Source: Ramlibacter montanisoli (GTDB lineage Bacteria; Pseudomonadota; Gammaproteobacteria; Burkholderiales; Burkholderiaceae_C). Taken from it: a DNA stretch of 64,000 nt. The DNA is taken from NCBI RefSeq assembly GCF_013087525.1, contig NZ_JABFCS010000001.1, positions 496,001-560,000 on the forward strand. The letters run 5' to 3'. Below the pieces are notes generated by a model that saw only the letters and a list, made by a program, of their open reading frames with translations, was not told the origin of the DNA and did not search any database. Made by a program: the position numbers and the translations under genes. Positions 37,369 to 47,539 of this stretch are shown one piece after another; position 1 is the first letter of the stretch, and the number at the start of each line of letters is the position of its first letter.

Positions 37369-38196
37369 GTGGACGTTGTGTTGCTGGTGAAGGCCGCGAT
37401 CATGGGCATCGTGGAGGGGCTCACCGAGTTCCTGCCCATCTCCAGCACGGGCCACCTCATCCTGGCCGGTGCCTTGCTCGGCTTCGATGACGAGAAGGCC
37501 AAGGTGTTCGACATCGCGATCCAGACCGGGGCGATCCTGGCGGTGATCATCGTGTACTGGCAGAAGATCCGCAGCACCATCGCCTCGCTGCCGAGCGACC
37601 GGGAAGCGCAGCGCTTCGCGCTCAACGTCGCGGTCGCCTTCTTCCCCGCCGTCGTGCTGGGCCTGCTGTTCGGCAAGGCCATCCAGCAGAACCTGTTCAC
37701 GCCGGTCGTCGTGGCGACCACCTTCATCCTGGGCGCCTTCGTGATCCTGTGGGCCGAAGGCCGCCACCACCCGAAGGTGCGCATCCAGGAAGTGGAGGAG
37801 ATGCGCTGGACCGACGCGCTCAAGCTCGGGCTGGTGCAGTGCTTCGCGCTGATCCCGGGCACCAGCCGCAGCGGCGCGACCATCATCGGCGGCATGCTGC
37901 TGGGCCTGTCGCGCAAGGCGGCGACCGACTTCTCGTTCTATCTGGCGATTCCCACGCTCATTGGAGCGGGCGGCTACAGCCTGTACAAGGAGCGCGGCCA
38001 GCTCGGCATGGAGGACATCCCGATGTTCGCGGTCGGCCTGCTGTTCTCCTTCCTCAGCGCCTGGCTGTGCGTGCGCTGGCTGCTGCGCTACATCTCCACG
38101 CACGACTTCAAGCCCTTCGCGTGGTACCGAATCGCCTTCGGGCTGATCGTGCTGCTCACTTCCTGGACCGGCTGGGTGCAGTGGACGCCGGCTTGA
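37369..38196 (+). CDS. uppP: undecaprenyl-diphosphatase
   Basis: 275 residues, integral membrane enzyme that recycles undecaprenyl pyrophosphate for cell-wall synthesis and can confer bacitracin resistance. Conserved motifs [14 protein letters not shown] (residues 17-30) and [14 protein letters not shown] (about 162-175) are present, with eight hydrophobic helices. GTG start after CAGGGAG. GATAAT at 37338-37343 may be the -10 element. The 3' end overlaps the converging hydrolase by 41 bases. Confidence 0.94.
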   Translation: MDVVLLVKAAIMGIVEGLTEFLPISSTGHLILAGALLGFDDEKAKVFDIAIQTGAILAVIIVYWQKIRSTIASLPSDREAQRFALNVAVAFFPAVVLGLLFGKAIQQNLFTPVVVATTFILGAFVILWAEGRHHPKVRIQEVEEMRWTDALKLGLVQCFALIPGTSRSGATIIGGMLLGLSRKAATDFSFYLAIPTLIGAGGYSLYKERGQLGMEDIPMFAVGLLFSFLSAWLCVRWLLRYISTHDFKPFAWYRIAFGLIVLLTSWTGWVQWTPA

Positions 38197-38940
38197 CCCC
38201 GGCGCGGGGCCGGCGGTAAGGCCGCCAGCGGCCTTCGGGCTGCGCCAGGCGGTTGGCGACGATGCGCAGCACGTCCGGGTGCGTGGGCATGCCCAGGTGG
38301 CTGGCGTGCACGGCGATGTTCTCCACGTCGGGGCCCGCGTCCTCCAGGCAACCCTGCCAGCAGACCACGCCGTCGCTTTCGCTGTAGATGGAAGTGGTGG
38401 GCACCGGCGGCCGGTCGCGCAGCCGGTCCAGCAGTTCCGGCGTGAGCTGCGAGCTGTCGCCCCCAGCATCTTGAAGATCGTGCCCGCATGGTTGAAGCCG
38501 TCCATGGCCTTGTGCGGCGTGCCCAGGGTGATCACCTGCCGCACTTGCTGGGGGCAGCGCTTGGCGATCTCGCGCGCGTAGATCCCGCCCAGGCTCCAGC
38601 CCAGCAGGCTGACCTTGCGCTGGTAGCGTTCGTGCAGGCGGTGCACGCGCTCCATCAGCGCGGGCAGCCATTCGTCGAGGTGGCCGTCGGGGCCGGTGTT
38701 CACGCCCAGCTCCCAGTCGTGGACTTCGAAGTTGCAGCTCTTCAGGTGCTTGCGCAGGGGCGAGGTGGTGAGCGATCCCGCCCCGAGCCCGGGATAGACG
38801 ATGACCGGATGGCCGTCGCCCTGCACCGGCGTGAGGTCGCCCACCTTGGCGGCGAACTGTTCGAGGATGGCGCGCAGCGGCTCGGTGGCGAGCAGCGCGA
38901 ACGAGGGTGCCTGGAAGGCAAGGGCGTGCGTTGGAGGCAT
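38156..38940 (-). CDS. alpha/beta hydrolase, lipase-like (frame broken once)
   Basis: About 261 residues. [20 protein letters not shown] has the oxyanion region and [20 protein letters not shown] the nucleophile Ser, with [20 protein letters not shown] carrying the probable catalytic His. The frame breaks in the C run (GCCCCCAGC) near 38460-38464: with one more base the N-terminal part ends FKMLGG and continues [20 protein letters not shown]. The stop lies in the 3' part of uppP on the other strand. No signal peptide; cytosolic esterase or lipase. Confidence 0.82.
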
Positions 38941-39013
38941 CCCCCATGTTGGGTTGCGCCAGGGCCCCAGCCCTGTGGGCGCGGCGAGGACAGGCGCGTA
39001 GGACGCCCGCGCT

Positions 39014-39811
39014 TCAGAGGGCGAGCAGCGCCGCTTCGATCGCCGCCGCCGTCGCCAGCGGCTTTTCCATCGGGAACAGGTGCGATCCTGACAGCATCAT
39101 GACGCGCCCCTCGGTGATGCGCGCCGTCATCGCCATGCCCACCTGCCGCACTTCCTCCGATTGCAGGCCGCCGATGAAGGCCACCGGGCAGCGCAAGGGG
39201 TGGCGTTTCAGCATGGCGTCCATGTTGTCCGGCAGCGTGTTGTAGATCGCCGTCTCCACGTCGCGGTCGAAGCTCAGCACGCGGTGGCCGTCCTCGTCGT
39301 GCGTGCCATGCGTGGCGTAGTCCTGCAGCACCTGCGGGTCCCAGCGCGCGAAGGCCTTCTTGTGGCGGAAGTGCTCCAGCACCGCTTCGGCCGTGGGCCA
39401 GCGGTTCTTGCGCTTGCGGCTGACGGCGCCCGGCGAGATCGATCCCACCAGCTGCGTGCGCTTGGCGGCACGCAGTGCATGCGCCTTCCAGCCTCCCAGC
39501 AGGGGCGAGTCCAGCAGCAGCACGCCGCGCGCGAGCTGCGGGTGGCGCGCCGCGCACATCGCGCTCAGGAAGCCGCCCAGCGAGTGGCCGACGAAGAAGG
39601 CGGGCTCGCCGGCCTTGTCCACCTCGCGCGCGGCGAAGTCGTGCAGTTGCTGCACGAGGCCGGGCCAGTTGTTGCCGACGGGATAAGCCGGGTCGTGGCC
39701 GAAGCGGTCGACCGCCTTGACCGTGAAGCCGCGCGAGCGCAGGTGCCGGAACAGCACGCCGTAGGTGGCGGCGGGAAAGCTGTTGGCGTGGGAGAAGACG
39801 ACGAGCGACAC
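39014..39811 (-). CDS. alpha/beta hydrolase
   Basis: 265 residues. MSLVVFSHANSFPAATYGVL supplies the oxyanion region, AFFVGHSLGGFLSAMCAARH the nucleophile Ser, and MLSGSHLFPMEKPLATAAAI the catalytic His near the C-terminus. Cytosolic. GTG start, 3 bases past the stop of the proteasome-like gene, so it is the last gene of the mutS operon. Substrate unknown. Confidence 0.84.
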   Translation of the reverse strand: MSLVVFSHANSFPAATYGVLFRHLRSRGFTVKAVDRFGHDPAYPVGNNWPGLVQQLHDFAAREVDKAGEPAFFVGHSLGGFLSAMCAARHPQLARGVLLLDSPLLGGWKAHALRAAKRTQLVGSISPGAVSRKRKNRWPTAEAVLEHFRHKKAFARWDPQVLQDYATHGTHDEDGHRVLSFDRDVETAIYNTLPDNMDAMLKRHPLRCPVAFIGGLQSEEVRQVGMAMTARITEGRVMMLSGSHLFPMEKPLATAAAIEAALLAL

Positions 39812-39814
39812 CCT

Positions 39815-40645
39815 CTAGATCAGTCTTTCTTCCGGCCGCGTGATCTTCTTCAGCGGCTTGCTGCGCCCGCCCGCGTGCGTGAGCAGCGGGATGTCGGTGT
39901 GGGTCTCGTCCCAGACCGGGTCGTCCAGGCTGTCGAACACCTCGCGCAGCTTCTGGCCCCAGTTGGTGTGCAGCATGCGGAAGTAGGGGTTCTGGGCGTC
40001 GATGCAGACGATCTTGTCGGTCTCGAAGCGGTTGGCCTCGTACACCACCAGGTCCAGCGGCGGGCCCACCGACAGGTTGGACTTCATGGTGGAGTCCATG
40101 GACACCAGCGCGCACTTGGCGGCTTCGTCCAGGTCGGTGTCGGGCGTCAGCACGCGATCGAGCACCGGCTTGCCGTACTTGTATTCGCCGATCTGGAAGT
40201 AGGGCGTCTCGGCGGTCGCCTCGATGAAGTTGCCCGCGGAATACACCTGGAACAGGCGCATGCCTTCGCCGCGGATCTGGCCGCCGAACACCAGGTTGAC
40301 GTTGAACTCCACGCCGGCGCGCTGCAGCGACTTGGCGTCGCGGTCGTACACGTGGCGCACCGTCTGCCCCAGCACGCGGCAGGCGTCGAACATGCTCGGG
40401 GCGTTCCAGATGGTGATCGGATCGGCGGCATCGTTTTCCTTGAGCTGCTCGACCTGCAGGATCTCGCGCACCGACTGCGAGATGCTCAGGTTGCCCGCGG
40501 ACAGCAGCACCATGAAGCGGTCGCCCGGCTTCTCGTACACGATCATCTTGCGGAAGGTGCTGATGTTGTCCACGCCCGCGTTGGTGCGCGAGTCGGAGAG
40601 GAACACCAGTCCCGCATTGAGCTTGATGCCGACGCAATAGGTCAT
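39815..40645 (-). CDS. Anbu-type proteasome-related peptidase
   Basis: 276 residues. Begins [20 protein letters not shown], where Thr2 would be the N-terminal nucleophile after Met removal, and has [18 protein letters not shown] and [17 protein letters not shown] as in the ancestral beta-subunit family (COG3484). Anbu forms large rings; its target is unclear. It is usually linked to ATP-grasp, alpha-E and transglutaminase-like genes, absent here. Its ATG overlaps the mutS TGA (ATGA), so it is coupled to mutS. Confidence 0.9.
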   Translation of the reverse strand: MTYCVGIKLNAGLVFLSDSRTNAGVDNISTFRKMIVYEKPGDRFMVLLSAGNLSISQSVREILQVEQLKENDAADPITIWNAPSMFDACRVLGQTVRHVYDRDAKSLQRAGVEFNVNLVFGGQIRGEGMRLFQVYSAGNFIEATAETPYFQIGEYKYGKPVLDRVLTPDTDLDEAAKCALVSMDSTMKSNLSVGPPLDLVVYEANRFETDKIVCIDAQNPYFRMLHTNWGQKLREVFDSLDDPVWDETHTDIPLLTHAGGRSKPLKKITRPEERLI

Positions 40646-43253
40646 GGTTGGATGAGTTTTTTCAGCGTGTACAGGGCGTCGAGGGCGTCGCGCGGGGTGA
40701 GCGCATCGGGGTCCAATGCTGCCATGGCCGCTTCCAGCCGGGTGGGCGCGGATGCCTCGGCAGCGGGCGGCGGTGCGAACAAGTCTACCTGTTCGCGGCT
40801 TTCTTCCTGGTGCCTCTCCAGGGCCGACAGGGCGTGCCGGGCGTGGTTGACCACCCCCGTGGGCATCCCTGCGAGCTTGGCGACCTGGATGCCGTAGCTG
40901 CGGCTGGCCGGGCCGGGCTGGATCTCGTGCAGGAAGACGATGTCGGTGCCGGACTCCGTGGCGCCCACGTGCACGTTGACGGCGCAATGGTGCTTGGCCG
41001 GGAATTCGGTCAGCTCGAAGTAGTGGGTGGCGAACAGCGTGAAGGCCTGGGTCTTGTCGTGCAGGTGCGCGGCGATGCCCGAGGCGAGCGCCAGCCCGTC
41101 GAAGGTGGAGGTGCCGCGGCCGATCTCGTCCATCAGCACCAGGCTCTGCGCGCTGGCGCCGTGCAGGATCTGCGCGGCCTCGGTCATCTCCAGCATGAAG
41201 GTGGACTGCGCGTTGGCCAGGTCGTCGGCCGCGCCGATGCGCGTGTGGATCGCGTCCATGGGGCCGAGGCGGCAGGCCTGCGCCGGCACGTAGGAGCCCA
41301 TGGCCGCCAGCAGGCTGATGATCGCCACCTGCCGCATGTAGGTCGACTTGCCGCCCATGTTGGGGCCGGTGATGATCTGCATGCGCTGCTTGGGACCCAG
41401 GCGCGTGTCGTTCGGGATGAACTGGCCGCCGGTGGTTTCGGCCAGCCGCGCTTCCACCACCGGGTGGCGGCCCTGCGTGATCTCGATGCCCGGTTCCTTC
41501 ATGAACTGGGGGCGGCACCAGTCGAGCGTGAGCGAGCGTTCGGCCAGTGCGCACAGTGCGTCCAGCGAGGCCAGCGCGCGCGCCAGCCGGGTGAGGCAGG
41601 GGATGTGTTCCTGCAGGGCATCGAGCAGCTGCTCGTACAGCCACTTCTCGCGCGCCAGCGCCCGCTCCTGTGCCGACAGCGCCTTGTCCTCGAAGGCCTT
41701 GAGCTCCGGGGTGATGAAGCGCTCGGCGTTCTTCAGCGTCTGGCGGCGGCGGTAGTCCTCCGGCACCTTGTCCAGCTGGCCCTGCGTGACCTCGATGTAG
41801 AAGCCGTGGACCTTGTTGTATTGCACGCGCAGGTTGGCGATGCCGCTGCGGGCGCGCTCGCGCGTCTCCAGCTCCAGCAGGAAGCCGTCGCAGTTGTCCT
41901 GGATCGCGCGCAGCTCGTCCAGGTCGCCATCGTGGCCGGTGGCGATCACGCGCCGCCGTCGCGCACCAGCGCCGCCGGCTCCTCGCGCAGCGTGGCTGCC
42001 AGGCGCTCGGCGCAACCCGAGGGCGGCTGCAGGTCGTGCGCGGCATTCGACAGCAGGCCGGGGAGACCCTGGATCAGGGCGGACAGCTGTTGCGACTTGG
42101 CGAGGGCGAAGCGCAGGCCGACCAGCTCGCGCGGCCGCACCTGGCGCAGCGCGATGCGCGCGGTGACGCGTTCCACGTCGCTGATGCCCTTGAGTTCGCC
42201 GCGCAGCTTCTGCCACAGGTTCTCGCGCAGGCCGGAAATCGCGTCCAGCCGCTGTTGTGCCACGGTGCGATCGCGCAGCGGCTCCAGCAGCCAGGACCTG
42301 AGCAGGCGGCTGCCCATGCCGGTCATGCAGGTGTCCAGCAGCGAGAACAGGGTCGGACTGTCCTCGCCGCGCAGCGTCTGCACCAGCTCCAGGTTGCGGC
42401 GCGTGGCCGGCGGCAGCTCGATGCGTTCGCCGTCCCGAACCACCAGCAGCTGCTGCACGTGCGACAGCGCCCGGCCCTGCGTGTGTTCCGCATAGGCGAG
42501 CAGGGCGGAGGCAGCCGCGTGCGCGTGCGGCAGGTCCTCGGCGCCCCAGGCGGACAGGCTGGCCGCCTTGAGCTGCTCCAGCAGCTTGCGCTGGCCCAGG
42601 CCGCTGTCGAACTGGAAGCCGGGACGCTGGGTGACGGGCACGGCGCGGAAGGCCTGCAGGCGCTGTCCGAACGCGGGCGTCACCTCGCTGGAGTGCAGCA
42701 CTTCGCTGGGCGACACGCGGGCGATCCAGTCCTGCAGCTCGTCGGCGTCGCATTCGGCCAGCTGCAGCGAGCCCTGCGTCACGGCCAGCCAGGCCAGGCC
42801 CACGCGGTGCTTGGTTCCCTGGTGCACGGCCAGCAGCACTGCTTCGGACTTGTCGTTCAGCAGTTCGCTGTCGGTGAGCGTGCCGGGCGTGACGACGCGG
42901 ATCACCCGGCGCTCCACCGGCCCCTTGCTGGCGCCGACTTCGCCCACCTGTTCGCAGATCGCCACCGATTCGCCGCAGCGGATCAGGCGTGCGAGGTAGC
43001 CCTCGACCGAATGGAAGGGGACGCCGGCCATGACCACCGGCTCGCCGGCGGACATGCCGCGCCGGGTGAGGGTGATGTCCAGCAGGCGGGCGGCCTTCTC
43101 GGCGTCCTCGTAGAACAGCTCGTAGAAGTCGCCCATGCGGTAGAACACGAGCGTCGAGGGGTACTCCGCCTTGATGCGGAGGTACTGGCCCATCATGGGC
43201 GTATGGGCCGAGAAGTCCGGCGGGGAGCCGCTGTTGGAGGAATCGTTGCCCAT
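40642..43253 (-). CDS. mutS: DNA mismatch repair protein MutS (frame broken once)
   Basis: About 870 residues. Mismatch-binding motif [12 protein letters not shown] near residue 40, Walker [21 protein letters not shown], Walker [28 protein letters not shown] and a C-terminal tail are all present. One G is missing near 41949, so GGCGCGTGATC should read GGCGCGGTGATC; the upstream part stops early at RDGGA and the rest resumes [20 protein letters not shown]. Every domain is otherwise intact, so sequencing error is favoured over a real mutator allele. Confidence 0.94.
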
Positions 43254-43343
43254 GGAGGAGGTGACTGGTTTCCGTACTGCAGGGGGATTGGACCAGAAGC
43301 GCGCGGCGCTCCCCGGCCAGGCCCTCCATGGTAGGGCAGGCTC

Positions 43344-43847
43344 CTAGGGCTCCCGCGCCACCCGCCGCCACACCTCGTAGGGGCTCACCGGCCGCAGGAA
43401 CTGCGGGGCGATGGTCCAGACCGCGCCGATGAACAGGAAGAAGCCCGTCTGCATCAGCGCATAGGGCGCCAGGAACATCAGCAGCCACAGGCCCTGCACC
43501 GAGGGCTGCGCCGGATCGGAGTGGAAGTCCAGGGACTGCAGCAGCCCGTAGAGGCTCGCCCCCAGCACCACCCCGAACAGGTAGGCCACGGTTCCCTGCA
43601 TGGCACGCTCGGCCGCGAACAGCGTGCGCACCTGCTCGCGGCTGCTGCCCAGCGAGCGCCCGCGCATGTACAGCAGCGAGGTGAAGGCGAAGAACACGAC
43701 CAGGATCGGCAGGCAGAAGCCCGCCAGCGGCCGGAAGTCCAGGGTGTAGACGTGGTGCAGCACGACCGTGAAGAACACCGCGCCGGCACTGGCGCGCAGC
43801 AACGCGAGGGCGAGGCGGCGCAGCTGGTTCTTCCTGGACTTGCTCAT
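43344..43847 (-). CDS. integral membrane protein of unknown function
   Basis: 167 residues with about four helices: [54 protein letters not shown] and [14 protein letters not shown]. Starts [20 protein letters not shown]. The frame is open upstream but without a ribosome site. No family recognised. It lies between the mutS operon and the copper-type cassette. Confidence 0.66.
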   Translation of the reverse strand: MSKSRKNQLRRLALALLRASAGAVFFTVVLHHVYTLDFRPLAGFCLPILVVFFAFTSLLYMRGRSLGSSREQVRTLFAAERAMQGTVAYLFGVVLGASLYGLLQSLDFHSDPAQPSVQGLWLLMFLAPYALMQTGFFLFIGAVWTIAPQFLRPVSPYEVWRRVAREP

Positions 43848-43872
43848 GACGGGCTCCGGTGCGGTCGGCGGT

Positions 43873-44439
43873 TCAGGCGGGATGGGCGAGCGAGCGCGTC
43901 CAGGCGGACAGCGCGGCATGGCCCGGGGCGGCCGTGGGTGCGGTCGTCGCCACGCGGGCCCGGGCCGGACGGTGTTCGCCCGGGCGGACTTCCTTGAGGG
44001 CGCGCCGGGCGCGGTCCGGTCCTGCTGCGGCCAGCGGCGCGGCCGCGGCGGCCAGCGACTCCAGGATGGCGCAGTGCGCGGACTGGTCGCCGCGGCACTC
44101 GGCCACCAGTTGCCGCAGGGAGGAGCGCATCTGGTCCAGCTCGCGCTGCCGCTCTTCCAGCTGCGCCAGCTGCCGCACCGCGACCTCCTTCACCTCCCGG
44201 CTGTGGCGGCCGGGGTCGCGCCACAGCGAGAGCAGCGACTCGATCTGCTCGATCGGGAAGCCCAGGCCGCGCGACTGGCGGATGAAGCGCAGCATGGCGA
44301 TCTCGCGCTCGCCGTACAGGCGATAGCCCGCGTCGGTGCGCCGGGCCTCGGGAATGAGGCCCAGCGCCTCGTAGTGGCGGACCATCTTGGGGGTCACGCC
44401 CGCCGCGGCGGCGGCATCGCCGATGTTCAGGAATGGCAT
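43873..44439 (-). CDS. MerR-family regulator, CueR-like
   Basis: 188 residues. Winged HTH IGDAAAAAGVTPKMVRHYEA, then the dimer helix and a metal-site segment AECRGDQSAHCAILESL, where two Cys are spaced as in CueR, which senses Cu(I). The tail is Ala/Pro/Arg-rich and longer than CueR (about 135 residues). The ATG follows GGAGCAGCC. It diverges from the FixH-like gene, and its own promoter has a 19-bp spacer typical of MerR control. Confidence 0.85.
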   Translation of the reverse strand: MPFLNIGDAAAAAGVTPKMVRHYEALGLIPEARRTDAGYRLYGEREIAMLRFIRQSRGLGFPIEQIESLLSLWRDPGRHSREVKEVAVRQLAQLEERQRELDQMRSSLRQLVAECRGDQSAHCAILESLAAAAAPLAAAGPDRARRALKEVRPGEHRPARARVATTAPTAAPGHAALSAWTRSLAHPA

Positions 44440-44461
44440 GGCTGCTCCTTGGAATGGACGC

Positions 44462-44492
44462 AGTGTCAACCTTGCCCCGATGGGAAGGTCAA
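44462..44492 (-). promoter_or_regulatory. MerR-type promoter for the upstream regulator gene
   Basis: On the minus strand TTGACC and GACACT are separated by 19 bases, longer than the usual 17, with a dyad ACCTT...AAGGT across the spacer. This is the classic MerR/CueR arrangement, so the regulator probably controls its own synthesis. Confidence 0.75.
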
Positions 44493-44519
44493 GCCGCCGC
44501 GGCAACGGACGGGCAGGCG

Positions 44520-44550
44520 TTGACCTTGCCATCGGGTGAGGCTTGAACCT
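44520..44550 (+). promoter_or_regulatory. MerR-type promoter for FixH-like and peroxidase genes
   Basis: TTGACC, a 19-base spacer (TTGCCATCGGGTGAGGCTT) and GAACCT as a weak -10. A partial dyad spans the spacer. It lies 43 bases before the lipoprotein start. Confidence 0.7.
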
Positions 44551-44593
44551 TGCGGCAGGTCGCGTCGACCTCCCACCCATCGCAAGGATCTCC

Positions 44594-45066
44594 ATGAACA
44601 CATCGACTCCCCAGCGCGCGCCCGGCGCGCAACGCCGCTCGCTCCTGTTCACGTTCGCGCTGCTCGCCGGCGGGCTGCTCTCCGCGTGCAGCGCCGATGC
44701 GCGCATGCAGCCGCCGCAGTCGCCTGCGGACTACGCCACCGAGCGCGATTCGGCGCAGGGCACCTTCCGCGTCTCGTACCGCACCGAGGCCGGCGTGCCC
44801 GTCGGCCGGATGCACGCCTGGACCCTGCGCGTGCAGCGGCCCGACGGCACCCCGTCACCGACGCCGCCATCGCGGTGGACGGCGACATGCCGCAGCACCT
44901 GCATGGCCTGCCGACGCGGCCGCGCGTGACCGCCCACCTGGGCAACGGCGACTACCTGGTCGAAGGCGTGAAGTTCCAGATGGGCGGCTGGTGGGTGATG
45001 GACTTCGACATCACCGCCGGCGGCCGCACCGAGCGCGTGCGCTTCCACCTCCAGCTGAAGAAGTAA
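44594..45066 (+). CDS. YtkA/FixH-like lipoprotein (frame broken once)
   Basis: About 157 residues. A lipobox ([13 protein letters not shown]) marks a lipoprotein. The domain has [20 protein letters not shown] and, after restoring one G near 44854 (ACCCCGTCACC should read ACCCCGGTCACC), [40 protein letters not shown]. These are Ig-like YtkA/FixH domains often found with copper or cytochrome genes. It is followed 10 bases later by the di-haem peroxidase, so they form an operon. Confidence 0.82.
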
Positions 45067-45076
45067 GGGGAACGCC

Positions 45077-46329
45077 ATGCGGATCGAAAGATGGACGATC
45101 GCCGCCTTGCTCGCGCTGTTCGCCCTGCTGGCGGTGGCGGCGAGCACCGGCAAGCCGTGGAACGCCGAGCAACTCGCGCAGTTGCAGCAGCTGTCCCTGG
45201 CCAGCCTGCCGCCGCTGCCGGCGGACCCTTCCAACCGCGTCGCCGATGACGAGCGCGCCGCCGAACTGGGGCAGCGCCTGTTCTTCGACCAGCGCCTCAG
45301 CGCCAACGGCAAGGTCGCGTGCGCGACCTGCCACCTCCCGGACAAGCAGTTCCAGGACGGCACGCCGCTCGCGCAAGGCGTGGGAACCACCGACCGGCGC
45401 ACCATGAGCATCATCGGCACCGCGCGCAGTCCCTGGCAGTTCTGGGACGGCCGCAAGGACAGCCAGTGGGCGCAGGCGCTGGGCCCGCTGGAAAGCGCGG
45501 TGGAGCACGGCGGCGACCGCACGCAGTACGTGCACCTGCTGGCCGCGAACTACCGCGCCGAATACGAGGCGATCTTCGAGCCATGCCCGACCTGCGTGGC
45601 CTGCCGAAGCACGCCGGCCCGGTCGCGGACCCGGAAGCGAATGCCGCCTGGCGCGCCTTGCCGCAAGCCGAACGCGACAAGGTCAGCGGCGTGTTCGCCA
45701 ACCTGGGCAAGGCGATCGCGGCCTACGAGCGGCGCATCGAACCCGGGCCGTCCCGCTTCGACGCCTACGTGGAAGCGGCCGTGGCCGGCGACGGCGCGAA
45801 GATGCAGGCCACGCTGTCACGCGACGAGGTGGCCGGCCTGAAGCTGTTCCTGGGCAAGGCGCAGTGCGTGCAGTGCCATGCCGGTCCGCTGTTCACCAAC
45901 AACGAGTTCCACAACACCGGCGTGCCGGCCGCGCGCGGGCTGCCGGCCGACAGCGGCCGGCTCGCAGGCGCCAGGCAGGTGCTGCAGGACGAGTTCAACT
46001 GCCTGGGCCCGTTCAGCGATGCCAGGCCGCAGCAGTGCGGCGAGATCCGCTTCCTGGCGGCCGACAACGCCGTCCAGATGCGGCAGTTCCGTGTTCCCTC
46101 GCTGCGCAACGTGGCGCAGCGCGCGCCCTACATGCATGCCGGCCAGTTCGCGACGCTGCGCGAGGTGGTGGAGCACTACAACCGCGCGCCGGCGGCGCCG
46201 CAGGGGCACGGCGAGCTGCAGCCGCTGGGCCTTTCCGCCGGTGAGGTCGGCCAGCTGGTCGCCTTCCTGGGCGCGCTGAGCGGCCCGGTACAGGCCGACA
46301 GCCGCTGGCTGCAGTCGCCTTCGCCTTGA
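45077..46329 (+). CDS. di-haem cytochrome c peroxidase / MauG-family protein (frame broken once)
   Basis: About 417 residues, periplasmic. Signal anchor [20 protein letters not shown], first haem site CATCH in [19 protein letters not shown], second haem site CVQCH in [20 protein letters not shown]. One C is missing near 45582 (GAGCCATGCCC should read GAGCCCATGCCC), after which [20 protein letters not shown] continues to the end. Either reduces H2O2 or oxidises a protein partner. It belongs to the putative copper-type cassette behind the 19-bp-spacer promoter. Confidence 0.87.
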
Positions 46330-46333
46330 GCGG

Positions 46334-46897
46334 CTAGCGCTGCGGCAGCGTCTGCAGCCAGGCCGTCAGCGCCGCGTGGGCGGGCTGCGATGACGACTTG
46401 GCCGGTGCGTGGCAGGGTTTCGCGGTGCCGGCCGTGGATCCTGCCCGCACCTGCTTGAGCGTCTTCGCTGCCGGCTTGCCATCGACCTTCGCCGGCTGGC
46501 CCGCAGCGGACAGCTCCTCCAGGATGGCGCAGTGCGGGTCGTCGTCGCCCTTGCACTTCGCGACCAGGGCGGAGAGCGTGCTGCGCATCTCGTCGATCTC
46601 GCGCTGGCGCTCTTCCAGTTCGGCCAGTTGCTGCCGCGCCAGTTCCTTGACCTCGCGGCTGGCGCGACTGTCGTCGCGCCACAGGGCGAGCAGCGAGTCG
46701 ATCTGCTTGACGGAGAAGCCCAGCGCGCGGGCCTGGCGGATGAAGCGCAGCATGCCGACCTCGCGTTCGGAATACAGGCGATAGCCCGCCTCGGTGCGCT
46801 GCACGTCCGGGATCATGCCCAGGGACTCGTAGTGCCGGATCATCTTGGGGGTGACGCCCGCTGCGGCGGCGGCGTCGCCGATGTTCATGTGGCCCAT
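46334..46897 (-). CDS. second MerR-family regulator, CueR-like
   Basis: 187 residues. IGDAAAAAGVTPKMIRHYES and the metal-loop AKCKGDDDPHCAILEEL are near-identical in design to the regulator at 43873-44439, so the two are paralogues. A third Cys lies in the longer tail (AKPCHAPAK). It converges on the peroxidase gene, 4 bases from its stop. Its upstream region carries a purine repeat. Confidence 0.84.
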   Translation of the reverse strand: MGHMNIGDAAAAAGVTPKMIRHYESLGMIPDVQRTEAGYRLYSEREVGMLRFIRQARALGFSVKQIDSLLALWRDDSRASREVKELARQQLAELEERQREIDEMRSTLSALVAKCKGDDDPHCAILEELSAAGQPAKVDGKPAAKTLKQVRAGSTAGTAKPCHAPAKSSSQPAHAALTAWLQTLPQR

Positions 46898-47012
46898 GAC
46901 CGCTCCTTCGCGCTGGCTGCACGCGGGCGCCACTGTCCGCCCGCGGGCGGGCGCGCTGTCAAGGCAGCGGCATGCGGGCAGAGGGGGACTGCGGCGGCGG
47001 GCGCCGGGAGGA

Positions 47013-47054
47013 GGGGGGGGGGAGGGAGAAGGAGAAGGAGAAGGAGAAGGAGAA
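47013..47054. repeat. G run and GGAGAA microsatellite
   Basis: A run of ten Gs (47013-47022) is followed by five tandem GGAGAA units (47025-47054). The stretch is entirely purine on this strand and lies upstream of the second MerR-type gene, outside any protein. Slipped-strand changes or triplex formation are possible. Confidence 0.8.
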
Positions 47055-47128
47055 GAGGCCTGCGCGGCCAGGCTGGCGGCGCGGGCCGCCGGGCAGCGCC
47101 CGTGGGGCGCTCCCGGCCAGCCACGGCA

Positions 47129-47407
47129 TCAGATCTGCTCGTGGATCACGCGCGTGCGGGCGGCCTGCATGGCTTCGGCGCGCACCTCGGCGCGGCTGCG
47201 CGTGAAGGCCGCGCCGGCCTGTTCGTTGCCCGCGTAGTCGCTGGTGGACAGCGTGCCCGTGCTGCGCGCGTGCATCACTTCGGCCTTGACTTCGGCACGG
47301 GTGCGCTCGCCGGCGAAGGCGGCGTGGTTGGCCTGCGCATCGGCCGCTTCGTTGGCGTAGGCGGCGGCGGAGGTGAACAGGAACAGGGCGATCAGGGACT
47401 TGTGCAT
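47129..47407 (-). CDS. secreted DUF4148-like protein
   Basis: 92 residues. Signal peptide MHKSLIALFLFTSAAAYANE, then repeated RAEVKAEVMHARSTG and SRAEVRAEAMQAARTR, the repeat style of DUF4148. GGAGT is near the ATG. Behind a 19-bp-spacer promoter it probably belongs to the same regulon as the FixH/peroxidase genes. Role unknown. Confidence 0.76.
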   Translation of the reverse strand: MHKSLIALFLFTSAAAYANEAADAQANHAAFAGERTRAEVKAEVMHARSTGTLSTSDYAGNEQAGAAFTRSRAEVRAEAMQAARTRVIHEQI

Positions 47408-47486
47408 GACGAGACTCCTTCGTGGAACCAGCTTGCGGCTGGGATCCGGCCGGCCTCGACGAGGCCAGTGCGCCGGAACGGAACGA

Positions 47487-47517
47487 AGTCTCGTGATTGA
47501 CACGATGGCAAGGTCAA
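47487..47517 (-). promoter_or_regulatory. MerR-type promoter for the DUF4148-like gene
   Basis: Minus strand TTGACC, 19 bases (TTGCCATCGTGTCAATCAC), GAGACT. Its first spacer bases TTGCCATCG are the same as in the 44520 promoter, suggesting the same regulator. Confidence 0.72.
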
Positions 47518-47539
47518 GCGGCGTGCGCCGCTCCACCCA

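Noticed and set aside
37273..38940. A long single protein spanning the hydrolase and the uppP antisense
   Set aside because: The extra length arises from the frame break near 38460; the sequence beyond it is antisense to uppP and has no family match.
40642..43253. MutS read as a pseudogene giving a mutator strain
   Set aside because: All domains on both sides are conserved and the loss is one G, as in the many other breaks in this window, so a sequence error is far more likely.
47013..47054. A phase-variable coding repeat
   Set aside because: The repeat is not inside any supported gene; only an expression effect is possible.
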